A stretch of 64,000 nt of DNA, from positions 46,865,284 to 46,929,283 of the forward strand of contig OX463779.1 in NCBI GenBank assembly GCA_949825025.1, read 5' to 3'. This document shows positions 34,691 to 46,999 of the stretch, in pieces. Each line of letters opens with the position of its first letter. Positions within the stretch are counted from its first letter, which is position 1. This DNA comes from Siphlonurus alternatus (taxonomy: Eukaryota; Arthropoda; Insecta; Ephemeroptera; Siphlonuridae). The translations under genes and the position numbers were made by a program. The notes beneath the pieces are model-generated. The model was not told the origin of the DNA and did not search any database. It saw only the letters and a program-made list of their open reading frames with translations.

Positions 34691-36335
34691 AATATAATTT
34701 CCTGCTGAAATTGTCCTGAATTGCAAATACTATCACATTCCAATGCTTCTGGCGCAGAAAATAAATATTTGAAATACGAAAATTAATTATTATTTATATA
34801 AGTGGGTTGTATGGTGAAAGGCGAGGAGGGCTGTTGAGCAATATAAGCTGACGTTTGAAAAGCTTTGTTCTACATGCAAGCCATCCAATGCACTTTTGTA
34901 TGCAGGTTGTAATAATAATTATATATACAAATCGGCTGTCACAGTGAAACATAATTTCTAGATGTTGATATTTTACATTTCGTAACATGCATTTTAAAAC
35001 AAATTGAATATTTTTTTAATAAATTACATTTGCTATAATTATATTGAAGAGTATTAAAAACAGTATTTAAAATGTAATTTGTTACTTGTTATATTATTTA
35101 ATCATCTTCAATTTATCAAGTTTTTTTTACATTAAAAAAAAAAAACACACGACAGAAAATGTTCGCCAAAACGAAATTCATAAATTGCTTGTGTGAGGTC
35201 ATGAGTCATGACCATATGTGTTTTATTTTGATGTTCGAAATATACAACAAATTAAACTCTCATATTGTAACATTAACAAAATCATATTAAATTAAAATTA
35301 TGTACACTATATATTGATAATGTACTGCACATGGAAAAAGTTGGCTCTTAATGGCTGCTCTGTTTGTGGTTTTCGTAATGCATTCTATATACTGTATTGG
35401 CGCAACATGTATAGACTTGTTAAAAAATTAACCTGCATCAGATCTCTTTGTCTCTTACAATTATAAGTTGTTCAGGAAATCAATCAAAGTAAAAGTGCAT
35501 GTTATATAGGTGACTAATATATGTGCAGTGTATACATAAAACTTGTTTGTATATAATTTCCCGTGTATGTTAATGTAAAAAAAGAAACTTTCAGCATCGG
35601 AGGTGAAAATGTTTCGAAATGAAGATTAATAACTTGGTGCATTCCAAACACATTTTTTCTCCGGTCGCAATCGAGCACCACCACAGTGTGTGTGTGTGTG
35701 TGTGTGGCGGTGCAGCGTGTCATTAGACCTGCAGGCTGAGGAGGAAGTGGGACGATGACGTCACAAGGTCCTCATACTTTCTAACGAGAGACCTTGGCAG
35801 GGTGCTCGAAACTTCAATCGCATTTGAAAATGAGTTTGGTGCATGATTAATATATTACCAAACTGATTATATACAATTATCAAACTGAAACTACCGGCAT
35901 CAAATCGTCATTTATTATTTTAAATAAAATAAAATGTACCATCAACAATAAAATTGTCTTATAATAATAACGAAATGCAAGGTCTTATATTTTCAAAGAT
36001 AGTAGTGTATGCTCAATTAATTACTGTAGTTCATTTAAACAATGCAATTGAATGTATTTAAACAAAATTATAAAAGAGACAATTTAATTAATAATAATTT
36101 TACTTTAACTTTAAAATTACATTGAAGGTTACAATGCGAGATGTTCGAATAACTTTCATATCGAAATTTCTAGGACCAATCTGGGTAAATTTTCTATCAT
36201 ATGCAAGGCCACACATTTGTATAATAGCCTGCTTGAAAATAAACTTTCAATAAAAATATTTAAAGTTAAAAAAGTTGTGTATATGTTACACATTCATTTC
36301 ATATTTACATATTTGTTATCAAACGTTTTAGATCC
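34691..36335. other. AT-rich intergenic sequence
   Basis: No gene is seen. It contains a (TG)n tract at 35686-35706 and a CRE octamer at 35756-35763 with neighbouring GAGGAAGTGGG. Confidence 0.55.
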
Positions 36336-36711
36336 TTAAGTAAGGTAACACGGATCAGCTGACCCAATGCTAAAAAAATCCACGTGCATGAAAATTATTA
36401 AAAAAAAAAATAAAATATACTCCTCTACATCCCCTATCAGTGGCTAAAATATCAGGTATACAAATTTGAGCTAGTTTTTTAGTTATGAATTTTTAAAGTT
36501 GGCTATACTTTAACATGAAAAACTCAAACTTACATGTTAAATTAATCAACTTTAAAAATTTATAACTAAAAATCTAGCTCGAATTTGTATACCTGATATT
36601 TTAGCCAATGATAAGGGATGTAGAGGATAACATTTTAAATTATTTTCATAATTTTCATGTGTGGGATTTTTTTAGCATTGGGTCAGCTGATCCGTGTTAC
36701 CTTACCCTTAA
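36336..36711. mobile_element. MITE family B, copy 2
   Basis: Ends TTAAGTAAGGTAACACGGATC and its mirror, inner TCAGCTGACCCAATGCTAAA, and the family's ATACCTGATATTTTAGCC arms. More symmetrical at its tips than the other copies. Confidence 0.87.
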
Positions 36712-36779
36712 CATCCTTGAATTATTATTTTAACTTACATTAATTAAATCTTCAATATTCTAGTACCTTCCATCTTCTA

Positions 36780-37480
36780 TCAATTCAAATTTGTACACTT
36801 CCGGACACCACGAACTTTACTCCTGAAGGCGTTACCACGCAGTCTAATGAAGGCGTGGTGAATCAAAACTATTTTGATTTATTGATAGGCTGATATCTCA
36901 CCCAAAATTGCAAATCTGTATCTATCTGTCTATATTGAAGCTGCAGCTCTAGCAAGTCAAAAAGCTTATAATGTACACTATAAAATCGCTGATAAGTTCG
37001 TGCTGTCGTACAGAAAGAACATCACGAAATTTGCTCAAGAGTTGCAATATTTGCTGTAATTTAGGACGTGTACCTTGGCCTGTGGTCAAAGTTTTCATAC
37101 AGCAAACACGATTGAACATGATGTCTTATAAGTGAATATTTGCACTCAAACTCGTTATCTGATAACACTACTAGTAATTCTGCACGCAAAGCTACCGTGG
37201 AGCAAGGATAAATAAGTTAAGAAAGGACGAAACCCCAAGGGCATCAAATTGGCGCAGTAATCTTAATATTTTTTATATCATAAAGTTTGCAAGTGATAAG
37301 AGAGACGTCTCAAGGATTTTCTATACATGAGATGATCATGTACGCCATTTACCAAATCAACAATTACTGTTCGTACTCACGAGGTCATACAAATTTGTTT
37401 TATATCTTGCAACACATTTAAATTGAGCTGAATTACAAGCTTTGAATGTAGCCGTCTTCTTGTTTTATTCTTATCATTTC
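36780..37480. promoter_or_regulatory. moderately GC-richer non-coding block with palindromic GATA site
   Basis: No inverted ends, no frame and no homopolymers, unlike its surroundings. It contains TTATCTGATAA (37155-37165), an overlapping palindromic GATA-factor site. A candidate conserved non-coding element by elimination only. Confidence 0.25.
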
Positions 37481-39540
37481 TCTATTAAATGCTAAAATTT
37501 TGCATTGCTGTTGAACTTTGAACATTTATTATAAGATATTGTTATATCACATTTTTACTAAAATAACATCAAAGGATAGCTTTTGTGTGTATTTTTACTA
37601 AATTTAATTTTGCAAATAAAATTATTATGATATTTTCATGTTATTTATTGTATAAAATTCTATATAATTTCAATAATTGTACGTATTTTTTCAATCTTTA
37701 TTTCAAAAAAAAGTTATACACAATAATTTCCAACCAGATTGAAAATAATCTTATTATAATTAAATGGCTGGTGCAACTTATAAAGATACATTTTTCATTT
37801 ATATACTTTCAAGATCAAACTTTAATTTTCTAAGTTTCAACAATAAATTAAATTAAAATTTTAAATACGTATATAATCAATATATTATTTTTAATAAACA
37901 AAAATGAACTTTTAAAATCAATTTTCACGGATAATATTATAACATAATATATCACTGCAAGTAATTGAATGCTGCATTTTTATTATACAGACACTTTCCT
38001 AACAAAGATTACGGTTCTATTGCAACGTTTTGTACATTTACAATTGTTTCGTATTGTTGTATTCCTGTCGAAAAGGTCTTTATGACCCAAATATTTTCAT
38101 TTAAAAAAAAAACTTCTCTCACAACAAAGATCTTTGAAGTTAAGGGATGCAGCAGAAATTGTCCCTCGGAGCAAGCTTTACCTAAAAATCTTTTGCCTCG
38201 GAGCAAGAGTCAGAAACAAATTTTTGTTGTTGCACTTCACTCACGTCAACAACAGCTATAATATTAAACAAAGAATTTCTATTGAAAATGGTATGTTGTT
38301 CATTGACAAAAGGTTATTTTATTGCAGCAATAATGGCCTCAAGTGAGGAAGGAAGGTGCAATTTTGATGCCATACAGAAAACATGTTCAAAATTTTTTTT
38401 TTTACCGATGAGTATAATAAGACTTAAAGTTTTTACCCTATTTTTATGGTTTTGAGTAAAGAAAAAGAGTTGCGATCATATTGCACTTACATTGCTCCTT
38501 TTTTTAAAAAAAAATGTATCACACCAATAAAGAGCCTAAAGGCAATGAGGAAGTATTTCAGGGGTCGATGAACCTTTATATGTGAGAGTAGGGAAAAGAT
38601 AGTAGGATGAATTTAACCCTCTTAAAGCTAGGGGACTAAGTTTACATTTAGCCTACAGTATAAAAAGCGTTGCTTATAAAACTCAAAAACGTTCGTAGCT
38701 GGATTTGACTTCAGCAAGAGTGACACCACAAACTTTACAGGAAACAGGTCACACTCAGGAAGTACAAGTCTATATCAAGAGCATTGCTACATCATTACAG
38801 TTATATTTTATTCTTGTTTATCCAATTTGCATATAGCTAAAATAAAGGAACAAAAAAAAAATATGAGTTTAAAAATTTTGCGGTAGTTAACAGGAAAATT
38901 GATAAAGAAATAAATACTTCCTTTGGTTTGCCAAAGTCAGGAAATGGTATACGTGGAGTGTCGCAGGATGGAAAAGAAAAGTTTTCCCTACCGCCAAAAA
39001 AATTGCGGATTGTGGTTTTCATGATAATTTTGCTATATTGTCAACAGGAAATATACATTTTGAAATAAATTGCGTCAAAAATTGTGTTCTTAGTTTTATA
39101 TTTAACACACAACGTTATAGAGTAAAATTTAATTAAGAATATGTATAATATAAAATTATATAACGACGAAAAGAAGAAATTGCAATATCAGTGGGGTCCT
39201 TATAAATTGGGTTATAAAAGATTCCTCTAATGCCCCTGATGCTGTCTGTAATGTCTATATGGCCCTGACTGACCCCTATAGGTTTCCAGTCCAAATCTGA
39301 CTCGAAATAAATTATAAAATTCATGACATCATTATCAAAAAAATAAAGATCAAATTTCACAAAAATGTTAATCCTTATTTTTTTTCAACTCTCTCCTAAA
39401 ATCTTAATTTATAATTTTTTTACTGTTTGATTTTTCTATATATACTATCTGCGTCACAAATAATAATTCTATCAGATATGAAAGGAAGTTGAATTAATAA
39501 TCCTTCCCCTCCTTTTTATAGATGCAGTATTACATTATGC
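37481..39540. other. intergenic sequence without recognised gene
   Basis: AT-rich. Blocks at 38130-38240 and 38530-38800 are less AT-rich, but no frame or family was recognised in them. Confidence 0.5.
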
Positions 39541-39800
39541 ATTATGACTACGACGTCAATAAAGGAAGGCATAATTTTGGATGCACCTGCAGTCTCCAAC
39601 ATTGGATGGGCGTCGTGATTTATGGGCGAGGCGCTGCATCTCGGCACGTCGCGACCACGTGACTAACAAACAACCAATCAGCGATCTCGAGTTGGGTGCG
39701 ATGCAAAGTTCGTTGACCCGCGAGTGCATGCGGGCGAATGAAGGAGACTCGACTGCAGTTGAGCAACAAGAAATGCAGTGAGGGCCCCACACTGCACCGA
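39541..39800. promoter_or_regulatory. GC-rich island
   Basis: CpG-containing block (ATGGGCGTCGTG, CACGTCGCGACCACGTGAC) including an E-box CACGTG at about 39656. Open frames on both strands look compositional. Candidate regulatory element only. Confidence 0.25.
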
Positions 39801-40382
39801 CAAACTATATTATTATTATTCAACACATTATACTTTAGTAAAAAAAAAAAAAAGAAACAAAAGGGATTTTTAATATAATAAAAGTTTTAAAAAATTGAAG
39901 ATTTGTTTTTCAAAATTTATATTAAATGTAACAAAAGAGTTATTTGAAGAGAGGGTTTGTATGCAACTATATATAATATATTCTCATGCATGAGTCTGTA
40001 ATCTCAAGTGGACCATCGACTTCTTGGAGTCGTCATTTCTGACAGATGTTAGTTGGTATAAGAAGGATTCCATCAGCCATTAGACGGCTGGTATTGAAAA
40101 TGCTTAAAATTGTAGTAATAAATCTAATTTCTTTGGACACGTAGAAAATTTGAAGTAGCTATTGTGAAAAATTATAATTTGTAATGATTTTACTATAATA
40201 TTATAATTTTTTACAGTCACAATTAAAATAAAACACTGTGAGTTCAGTTTTTAGATCATATATATCATTATATCATATAATAATAAAGCACCATCCAGAA
40301 TTGTCAAAATCGGAAATATAATTTGTTGCTAGCTCTAAAGTAATCTGAAATTTTGAATTTTCTGACTGGTCAAGAACTATTT

Positions 40383-40412
40383 CATAGCCCTCTGGTTGCC
40401 AGAGGGCTATGG
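40383..40412. other. short perfect hairpin
   Basis: CATAGCCCTCTGG and its exact complement are separated by 3-4 bases (stem 13 bp). Too small for a pre-miRNA; no poly-T run follows. Confidence 0.6.
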
Positions 40413-40539
40413 TTATTTCATCCCGATTCCAAAACATACATTGACAGAACACTTAAAACTATAAATTTATTCAATATAACCGAAAGTAAAATATAAACTA
40501 TGCGAATTCTATGAAATTTTGATAAATGTAAACAAGAAA

Positions 40540-40775
40540 TTGTGTAACATGACGATTGTGCATCAGCAGGCTGTGTTACGTTACACCATCAGGTGGTTGC
40601 AGTGCAACAACTGCAGCAGCAGCAGCAACTCCCGTTACTCGAGGAGTTGCTACTCAGGGAGTGGTCCATCCATCCTCCCAACGACCCACTTCGTGTGGAG
40701 GAGACAACTTGTTATCTGGAGGAGGAGCCGGTCACCAGAAACTTCTGCCGGTCAGATAAAGTGAGATGAGCTCCG
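40540..40775. promoter_or_regulatory. GC-rich island next to a hAT-like MITE
   Basis: Contains CAGCAGCAGCAGCAACT-type triplets and mixed-composition sequence. Two overlapping frames are open, but neither resembles a known protein and no splice context is clear. Confidence 0.25.
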
Positions 40776-40779
40776 TACG

Positions 40780-40947
40780 CAGGTTCGGACTGGCCGTAAG
40801 AGTTGGTGAGCGATCGCTCAGTAGGCCACTCGGCTTTTGGAGACCCCTACAATGTTAAAAGTAGGCCCCCACAGGGTCAAGTAGGCCCTTGATATAAGCC
40901 CGTACTCCTGTTTGTTAAGTAGGCCCTTTGAGCCCAGTCCGACCCTG
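40780..40947. mobile_element. 168-bp hAT-like MITE related to the 2.1-kb element
   Basis: Ends CAGGTTCGGACTGGCC and CAGGGTCGGACTGGGC (read inward). Flanks TCCGTACG (40772-40779) and TCCTTACA (40948-40955) match at six of eight positions. The interior has repeated GTAGGCC blocks. Confidence 0.72.
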
Positions 40948-41087
40948 TCCTTACAGGATTTCTTTATCCCTCTCTCTCTCTTTTCACCTTATCTTTTAAT
41001 TTTCTCCGTATCAATAATTTTTTTAAAAAAATAACATTTTATATTTAAATAAAAAAGATTGTTACTCAACTGACAAAATGTCAAGCT

Positions 41088-41254
41088 CAGGTGCGGATTC
41101 AGAAAAAAAAAAAATCGGGGAGTGGGAAGGGGGGGGGTGCTGCCTTCATAAGGATAAGGCCAATGTTAAAAAAATTGGAGTGGGGTAAATACCTATATAT
41201 ATAGCCCATGCTAAATCCAACATATGAGGGGGGAGGGGAGAGGCTCCTCACCTG
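41088..41254. mobile_element. MITE family D, copy 1
   Basis: Begins CAGGTGCGGATTCAG and ends CTCACCTG. The interior AATTGGAGTGGGGTAAATACC and TATAGCCCATG match the element at 63463-63615. G-rich runs lie near both ends. Confidence 0.6.
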
Positions 41255-42860
41255 CAAGCCAGTCAAATAAAGCTTGATGATTTTCAAAGGTGCAATGAAG
41301 TGCTAATTTAGTATGATTTTACTTTAATGAACTTGAATTATCATATTAATATGTATCTTTTGCAACGGCCGGCATGCAAGTTTTAAATAAAGCATTAGTT
41401 GAATAATAACTGGTATATATGATTGTGCATGTGAATAAAATAATATTAATTAATAATAATAATTTTACAGGATGAAAATAATAAACAATGGTCGTGCATG
41501 GTGTGCAGCTTAAATTTATAATTAATGTGGATTTTATTTTTGTATAATTACATTATAATCATGTAATATCTGTTTTGCAGGAGCAAATATAATTTTATGT
41601 AAGACAAGGTAATTTTAATTAAATTGTTGCAAAAAAAACGTGATTTTATAAAATATTTTATTTCCATTTAAAATACATTAATTTGTTATGAAAAGAAAGA
41701 GTGAAACTACAGTAATTCAAGCTCAGCTGTCTACAAAATAATTTAATCCAAAATTCATCTCAACATGTTAATTAATTACAATTAAATATTAATTAAAATT
41801 AACATATTATATATAATTGATATCTTTATAATAACTTTTTTTTTTCCATTTGAGCAATTCTCATGCATGAACAACATTTACGTATATTAAATGCAAAATA
41901 GACGGACATACAATTGTAACATTGAAATCAAAATTACAATCTTGAATTGCTATAAATAAAAATAAATTTATCATTCTTCAGAATTTTGTTATATATATAT
42001 TCTTAGAAATAGCGTCATGACAATTTTTTGTCACGAATATAATATAAAAATAATAGATAAACGATCATAATATATTATAGCCATAATATTAGGTAGCTAA
42101 GCTTGCTATTATATTATACAGGCTTTTAAAATATATAAAAATATTTTTGTTTTGCTACCAGATAGTCCACACGGAATTATTTTATCACTTATAATACAGA
42201 TTTTTTTTTTATTATTTCTATGGCATTATTAAGCACTATAAGTCGCTGTGTAGTTTGTGACGTAATGCCCTACTTCCCCCTCTCCCCCCTCTCCTCTTCG
42301 TCCACGACAGACAAAAAGGTTGTCAACTACTACTATATAATATGGTTGCATGGTGGTGTGCTAACGGAATAGATAAATTGTCTGGAAATTATCAGGTCCA
42401 CCTCAGAAAGCTGATAGGTCAGGACTAGCGGAAACATTGGCGTCAAGATTGGGGCAAAACTTCCGGATATCGCTCCCTGCTGTTGGTCCCAACAAGCGGA
42501 TATAATATAAGAGATTATTTTGTTAGAGGAATGAGAAATTTTAAATGCAAAAATTATATGTTAAAAACCGTGATGATAAAGTATATACTGTTATATAATT
42601 ATATAATATTTGGTTATTGTTGTTATTATATAATAGAAGATGAATTATTATATTCTTAAAAATAGTTAATAATAATTTGTTTGTTTTTGACTCTAGCATT
42701 CTATGCTAATATAGCATTGGTATAAATTTGTAGGTTAGCAGCCACTTGTGATATGGTGCTTCTAGTGCCTTGCTTGCTACCCCCACCCCACTACTTGTAA
42801 TACTGTGTGTACCTTGGGTGAAATAATAAAATAAATAAATAAATAAAATAAATATAATAT
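41255..42860. other. AT-rich intergenic sequence
   Basis: No gene. A C/T-rich patch at 42270-42310 and a GC-richer patch at 42390-42500 are the only exceptions; neither is recognised. Confidence 0.5.

Positions 42861-42920
<60 letters not shown>
42861..42920. repeat. (GA)n microsatellite
   Basis: About 30 GA units with one leading interruption. A long purine tract can recruit GAGA-type factors, but nothing here shows that. Confidence 0.95.
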
Positions 42921-42922
<2 letters not shown>

Positions 42923-43216
42923 AAGTACGATTTATGAAATTATTAAAACAAGGCACAGTTCTAGGAGTAACAATTAAAAAAATGAAATATTTGCATTATA
43001 TAATAAAACTCTATTTACGAGAAAAAAAATCACAGCAAAAATACATGTAATATAATTTATTTATTTATGCAACTATACAGAAAAAAATCAGCTAAAAGCT
43101 CGATATTTCAGCGATCTATAAGTCAGGAAGTCAGATGTAAAATGAAAGGGGGGGGGGGGGGTAAACAGGATGTGCATAAAATGCACAGATTTTATTGATA
43201 AAAAATTGACGAGTTT

Positions 43217-43300
43217 TTTATTATTATTATTATTATTATTATTTCTTGTTACTTTCTTTACTATTATTATTATTTATTATTATTATTATTATTATAATGT
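43217..43300. repeat. (TTA)n microsatellite tract
   Basis: Two runs of TTA triplets separated by a short unique stretch; a run of 13 G lies just before at 43148-43161. Confidence 0.9.
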
Positions 43301-43414
43301 AAGTCAATATTATTATTAATATCATGTGAGACTTGTGCCACGACCATGAATTGATTTGCTACCACATATATGAATATATTATTCAAATTGGAGTAAATTA
43401 ATCCTGTTTTTTCC

Positions 43415-43641
43415 CCCAGTGCAGTGATGTACTTGTGTGTGCTTTATGGACAACACTTTGGTCCATTTGATCCATTAATAAAAAGTAGAGGTGTCCGTCT
43501 TGACTGAGGTTTTCCACGGTTCCCTCAGTCTCTCCTCAGCAAATGCTGGGACGCATAACAGGCTGTGGCCACCATCCTTTTCCTACCTTATCCTTACCCG
43601 TTACCCCGGCTCAAACTCATAGGGAAAACCTTGTAAAAAAA
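43415..43641 (+). mobile_element. SINE-like A-tailed element, copy C
   Basis: Starts CCCAGTGCAGTGATGTACTT, contains GAGGTTTTCCACGGTTCCCT and GGCTGTGGCCACCATCC, and ends TTGTAAAAAAA. It is missing part of the GGTTCCCCAGGC block. Confidence 0.72.
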
Positions 43642-43839
43642 TAATTATATATAAAAAAAATAAAGCTTTACAGAGCAATATATTATAACATATGTGATAT
43701 AATAAATAAATAATGATTACATACGCTTATTAATATAAAAAAACACCAGTATAGGTTATAGTTATAATTGATAATCAGTACAAATTAAAAAGTTCTACGT
43801 AAACATGTTATCAATAAGGCCATGCAGTAAGATTTCTGC

Positions 43840-44030
43840 AGCAATAATTGAAATGATGATGATGGCGTTCGTGTGTTGCCGCACGAGGTCACATAAAGTG
43901 CAATAACCGCTGCTATCAGTCGGCCGCCTGCACATCGCCATGTTATCGCGAAGTGTCGCTGCTGCAAGCGGCTGCTGATGCACTCCGCGTGCAATTGCGA
44001 GATATCCACAACCAGTCACGCTAACATGAC
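43840..44030. promoter_or_regulatory. GC-rich island with half-site and caudal-like motif
   Basis: An isolated CpG-containing block containing GAGGTCACATAAAGTGCAAT (nuclear receptor half-site AGGTCA, then CATAAA, the complement of a Caudal-type TTTATG). No protein recognised. Confidence 0.28.
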
Positions 44031-44925
44031 AACTAACAATTAGCGATATACTGATTAACGTAGTACCGTTGAAACTATTTATTATTAAATTGTTTATTTT
44101 TAATATTATGAAAGGAAGAAAACTGGTGATGTTTTAAAAATTGCATTAAAAATATTTGTTGCATGAAAAAAGTCATTGTGAAAAATAAATTATATAATAA
44201 AAATACAAGTGGGTTGTTGTATTACAATATTATTATTACATATAATAATATTACATGATAATATTATAATATAATAATTACATGTTTAATATAATTTTTA
44301 TACATACACAATTAATTTTTCGCAATGATCCTTTTTCATGCATGCAAAAGAATTTTTAATTCTGACTTAAAGCGGAAATTAAAAAGTGGTTTCTTGCCAT
44401 TATTGTAAAGATCATGCTAACACTTATAATTTGTCAATATTTATAAGTATATTATTAAATAAATACAAGGTCTTGTTATTTATTATAAAAAACAACTAAA
44501 ATTATTCTATATTTAAATTGAAAATGTATTTTTGAAAACAATTTCGAATTCAAAATTTAATGTAAATGAAGTCTTTTGCACTATTATACTTTATACTTCT
44601 AAAGTCAATATGAGAGATGCACATAATATGGGCACATGCACTTCAATTTAAATGGCCGATAAGGTAAACTATCATACATGATGTGAAATTATTTTATAAT
44701 TTACTATGTTGCATAATCTTACTGCTTACATTAATTTATAATTATCGAATAAATGATTCTATAAATTATAAATTTCATTTGATTATTAATATATAAATAT
44801 TTATATTTCTTCAACATTATATATACCTTCTATAAATGACATTGCATAATCATAAAATATTTTTATTCGGTGCAAAATGCAGTGTTGAATGTAGGGCATT
44901 TTGCAGCGTAGATTGAATTTATGTA
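44031..44925. other. AT-rich intergenic sequence
   Basis: Nothing recognised other than short TA-rich runs. Confidence 0.55.
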
Positions 44926-45170
44926 GAGTACAGAGAGTGGTTAGTTGGTTTGCGAGGAGTCTTGCGAAGTACTGACCCGCGCAACGAGGCCGAGGTTGGT
45001 GCAGTTGCAAGTACATGCAATGAGCGGCGGCGGCAACTTTCTCGTCTTTCTGAAGGAGGCAATGACTGCAGCAGCACGATGCACTTGGTTGCAACTGCAT
45101 TCGACCTCAATGCAACAGGCAGTGGCCGTGGTGCTGCTGCATGCGCTTTCCCATGCATGCTGTAAGAAAA
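44926..45170. promoter_or_regulatory. GC-rich island
   Basis: Dense in CpG, GCAG and TGCAA words. All frames are long because stops are rare, and none resembles a protein. A plus-strand donor-like GCT|gtaagaaa follows at about 45163. Candidate regulatory element or non-coding exon. Confidence 0.27.
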
Positions 45171-45717
45171 ATTCCTCAATATTATATATTTTATAATGAT
45201 GTTGCAAACTCTATAAGATAATACGTAATATTTATTTGATATTCAATAATGCAAACCTATTAAATGATAAATTAAAATAATATTGATTTAACTTTCATTT
45301 ATTATAATTTTTTTAAAAAGATTTTCATCAGAAAATGCTAATATCATGTTATTTATAATCACACGGCATCAAAGAATTCATGATTAAAAAAAAATGTTTT
45401 GTTTCAATATTTGAACTTACAATTATCAGATTAAATTATTCAAATTTCATTACTATATGATTTTGTACTCGCAATCATAACACATGCAAGCTTTTATTTT
45501 CTCCAATGTATTATTTAAAATTACTGTCACAATGTTGTATTGCATTTTTTTTTTTTTTTTTTTTTTTTTTGTAAATATTGTTTTATAATATATAGAACGG
45601 AATATATTTAATGGATTGGAAATAGCATAAATGAAAAAGACTTTTTTTTCTATAGAAATATATAAGATGACGTAATAATAATTTCCTCATGTGTGTGTGT
45701 GTATATAATTATACATA

Positions 45718-45719
<2 letters not shown>

Positions 45720-45779
<60 letters not shown>
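45720..45779. repeat. (TA)n microsatellite
   Basis: About 30 TA units, preceded by a T26-27 run at about 45546-45571 and a short (GT)n near 45691. Confidence 0.95.
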
Positions 45780-45783
<4 letters not shown>

Positions 45784-46685
45784 CACACACACGTTGTGTG
45801 TTACTAAAGTCATCTCCATTTATCTTTGGTTTAACGTCACGAACCTTTTCCTTTGTCCTCCAATACAATTCTAATGAGAAGTTTACGTGACGTCATAACA
45901 AAGATAAATTGAAACGACTTTATACATATTATAGTTATATATTGCAAAACGATCCACATTACTATAAATATAAACTATTAAATTTGCTATGTTCTTACTA
46001 ACATTTAACCTCATTATTAAGTATAGAATAATATTTTTAGTTTTACGTCGTGTTAAAAAAAAAAGTGCATCATCGTGCTGGTTTCTATACGGGCGAGCGG
46101 TTGCATGCATGCACCGGCTGGCTGCATGTGCATCTTCCTCACTGCACCGCCGCGTGCGCTGCACCTCAGAATATAACAAGAGAGCCACGCACTAGAGTTG
46201 GTTGACCCCGTCAGGAATGCTGGGCTGCTCTCTAGATATTCTCTAGGCTATATAAGATGCATCTTCAAAAAAAAAATACACTGCTGCATGCAGTAAGAGC
46301 GTGACACCACCTTTTTTTTAGGATCATAATAAAATATATTTATATATTAAAAAAAAAATGTCGTTCAGACAAAAGTTGGACTAAGACACTAATAATATAA
46401 TAAAAATATACGAAATATTATATATATAAGATACTGTTGGCGTCCCATATAGTATTACAATAAAAATGAAGATGATGGTACGTTGTATATGACATTATTC
46501 AAATTCAAATTATTTAATAAATTTATTTAAAATTGTCATATTTTTTTCTCGACGTGTTTAGAAGTAATCTTATTGCATATAATTTTATTATTGTATGTCA
46601 TTTGAAAATGTACTAAATAATTATAAACTTATTTTATATGTACATAAACTTACATATCATGATGATATTTCGTTTTAAAATAGAT

Positions 46686-46977
46686 AATGGAGTATCGACC
46701 TCAAAATTTTTTTAATCGCAGAAATGGATAGAAGGTGCAAAGTTGTGCTACCCTGATTTTTTTCAGATATTTTAGAGTCCGGGAACTATTTTTAAAAAAT
46801 TATTGAAAATCCTATATAAAAGGATAGGACCTAAAAGGGGCGTGAGTTCAAACCCAACCTCGGCAAAACTTTTTAGCAATACTTTCGAGGCTCAAAAAAA
46901 ATCAGAGTGATATTATTTTTCACCCTCTATCCATATCTGAAAAAAAAAAAAAATAGAATAAATGTGGTCGATACATT
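46686..46977. mobile_element. MITE family A, copy 4
   Basis: Left end AATGGAGTATCGACCTCAA and right end GGTCGATAC. The core contains GGGCGTGAGTTCAAACCC and GGCAAAACTTTTTAGCAAT, matching the core of the 16945 copy in inverse orientation. It is followed by three copies of a 10-base CATTTAATAA unit. Confidence 0.82.
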
Positions 46978-46999
46978 TAATAACATTTAATAACATTTA

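Noticed and set aside
40383..40412. Possible microRNA precursor or terminator hairpin
   Set aside because: The stem is only 13 bp with a 3-4-base loop, too short for a pre-miRNA. Intrinsic terminators are not relevant in this animal sequence.
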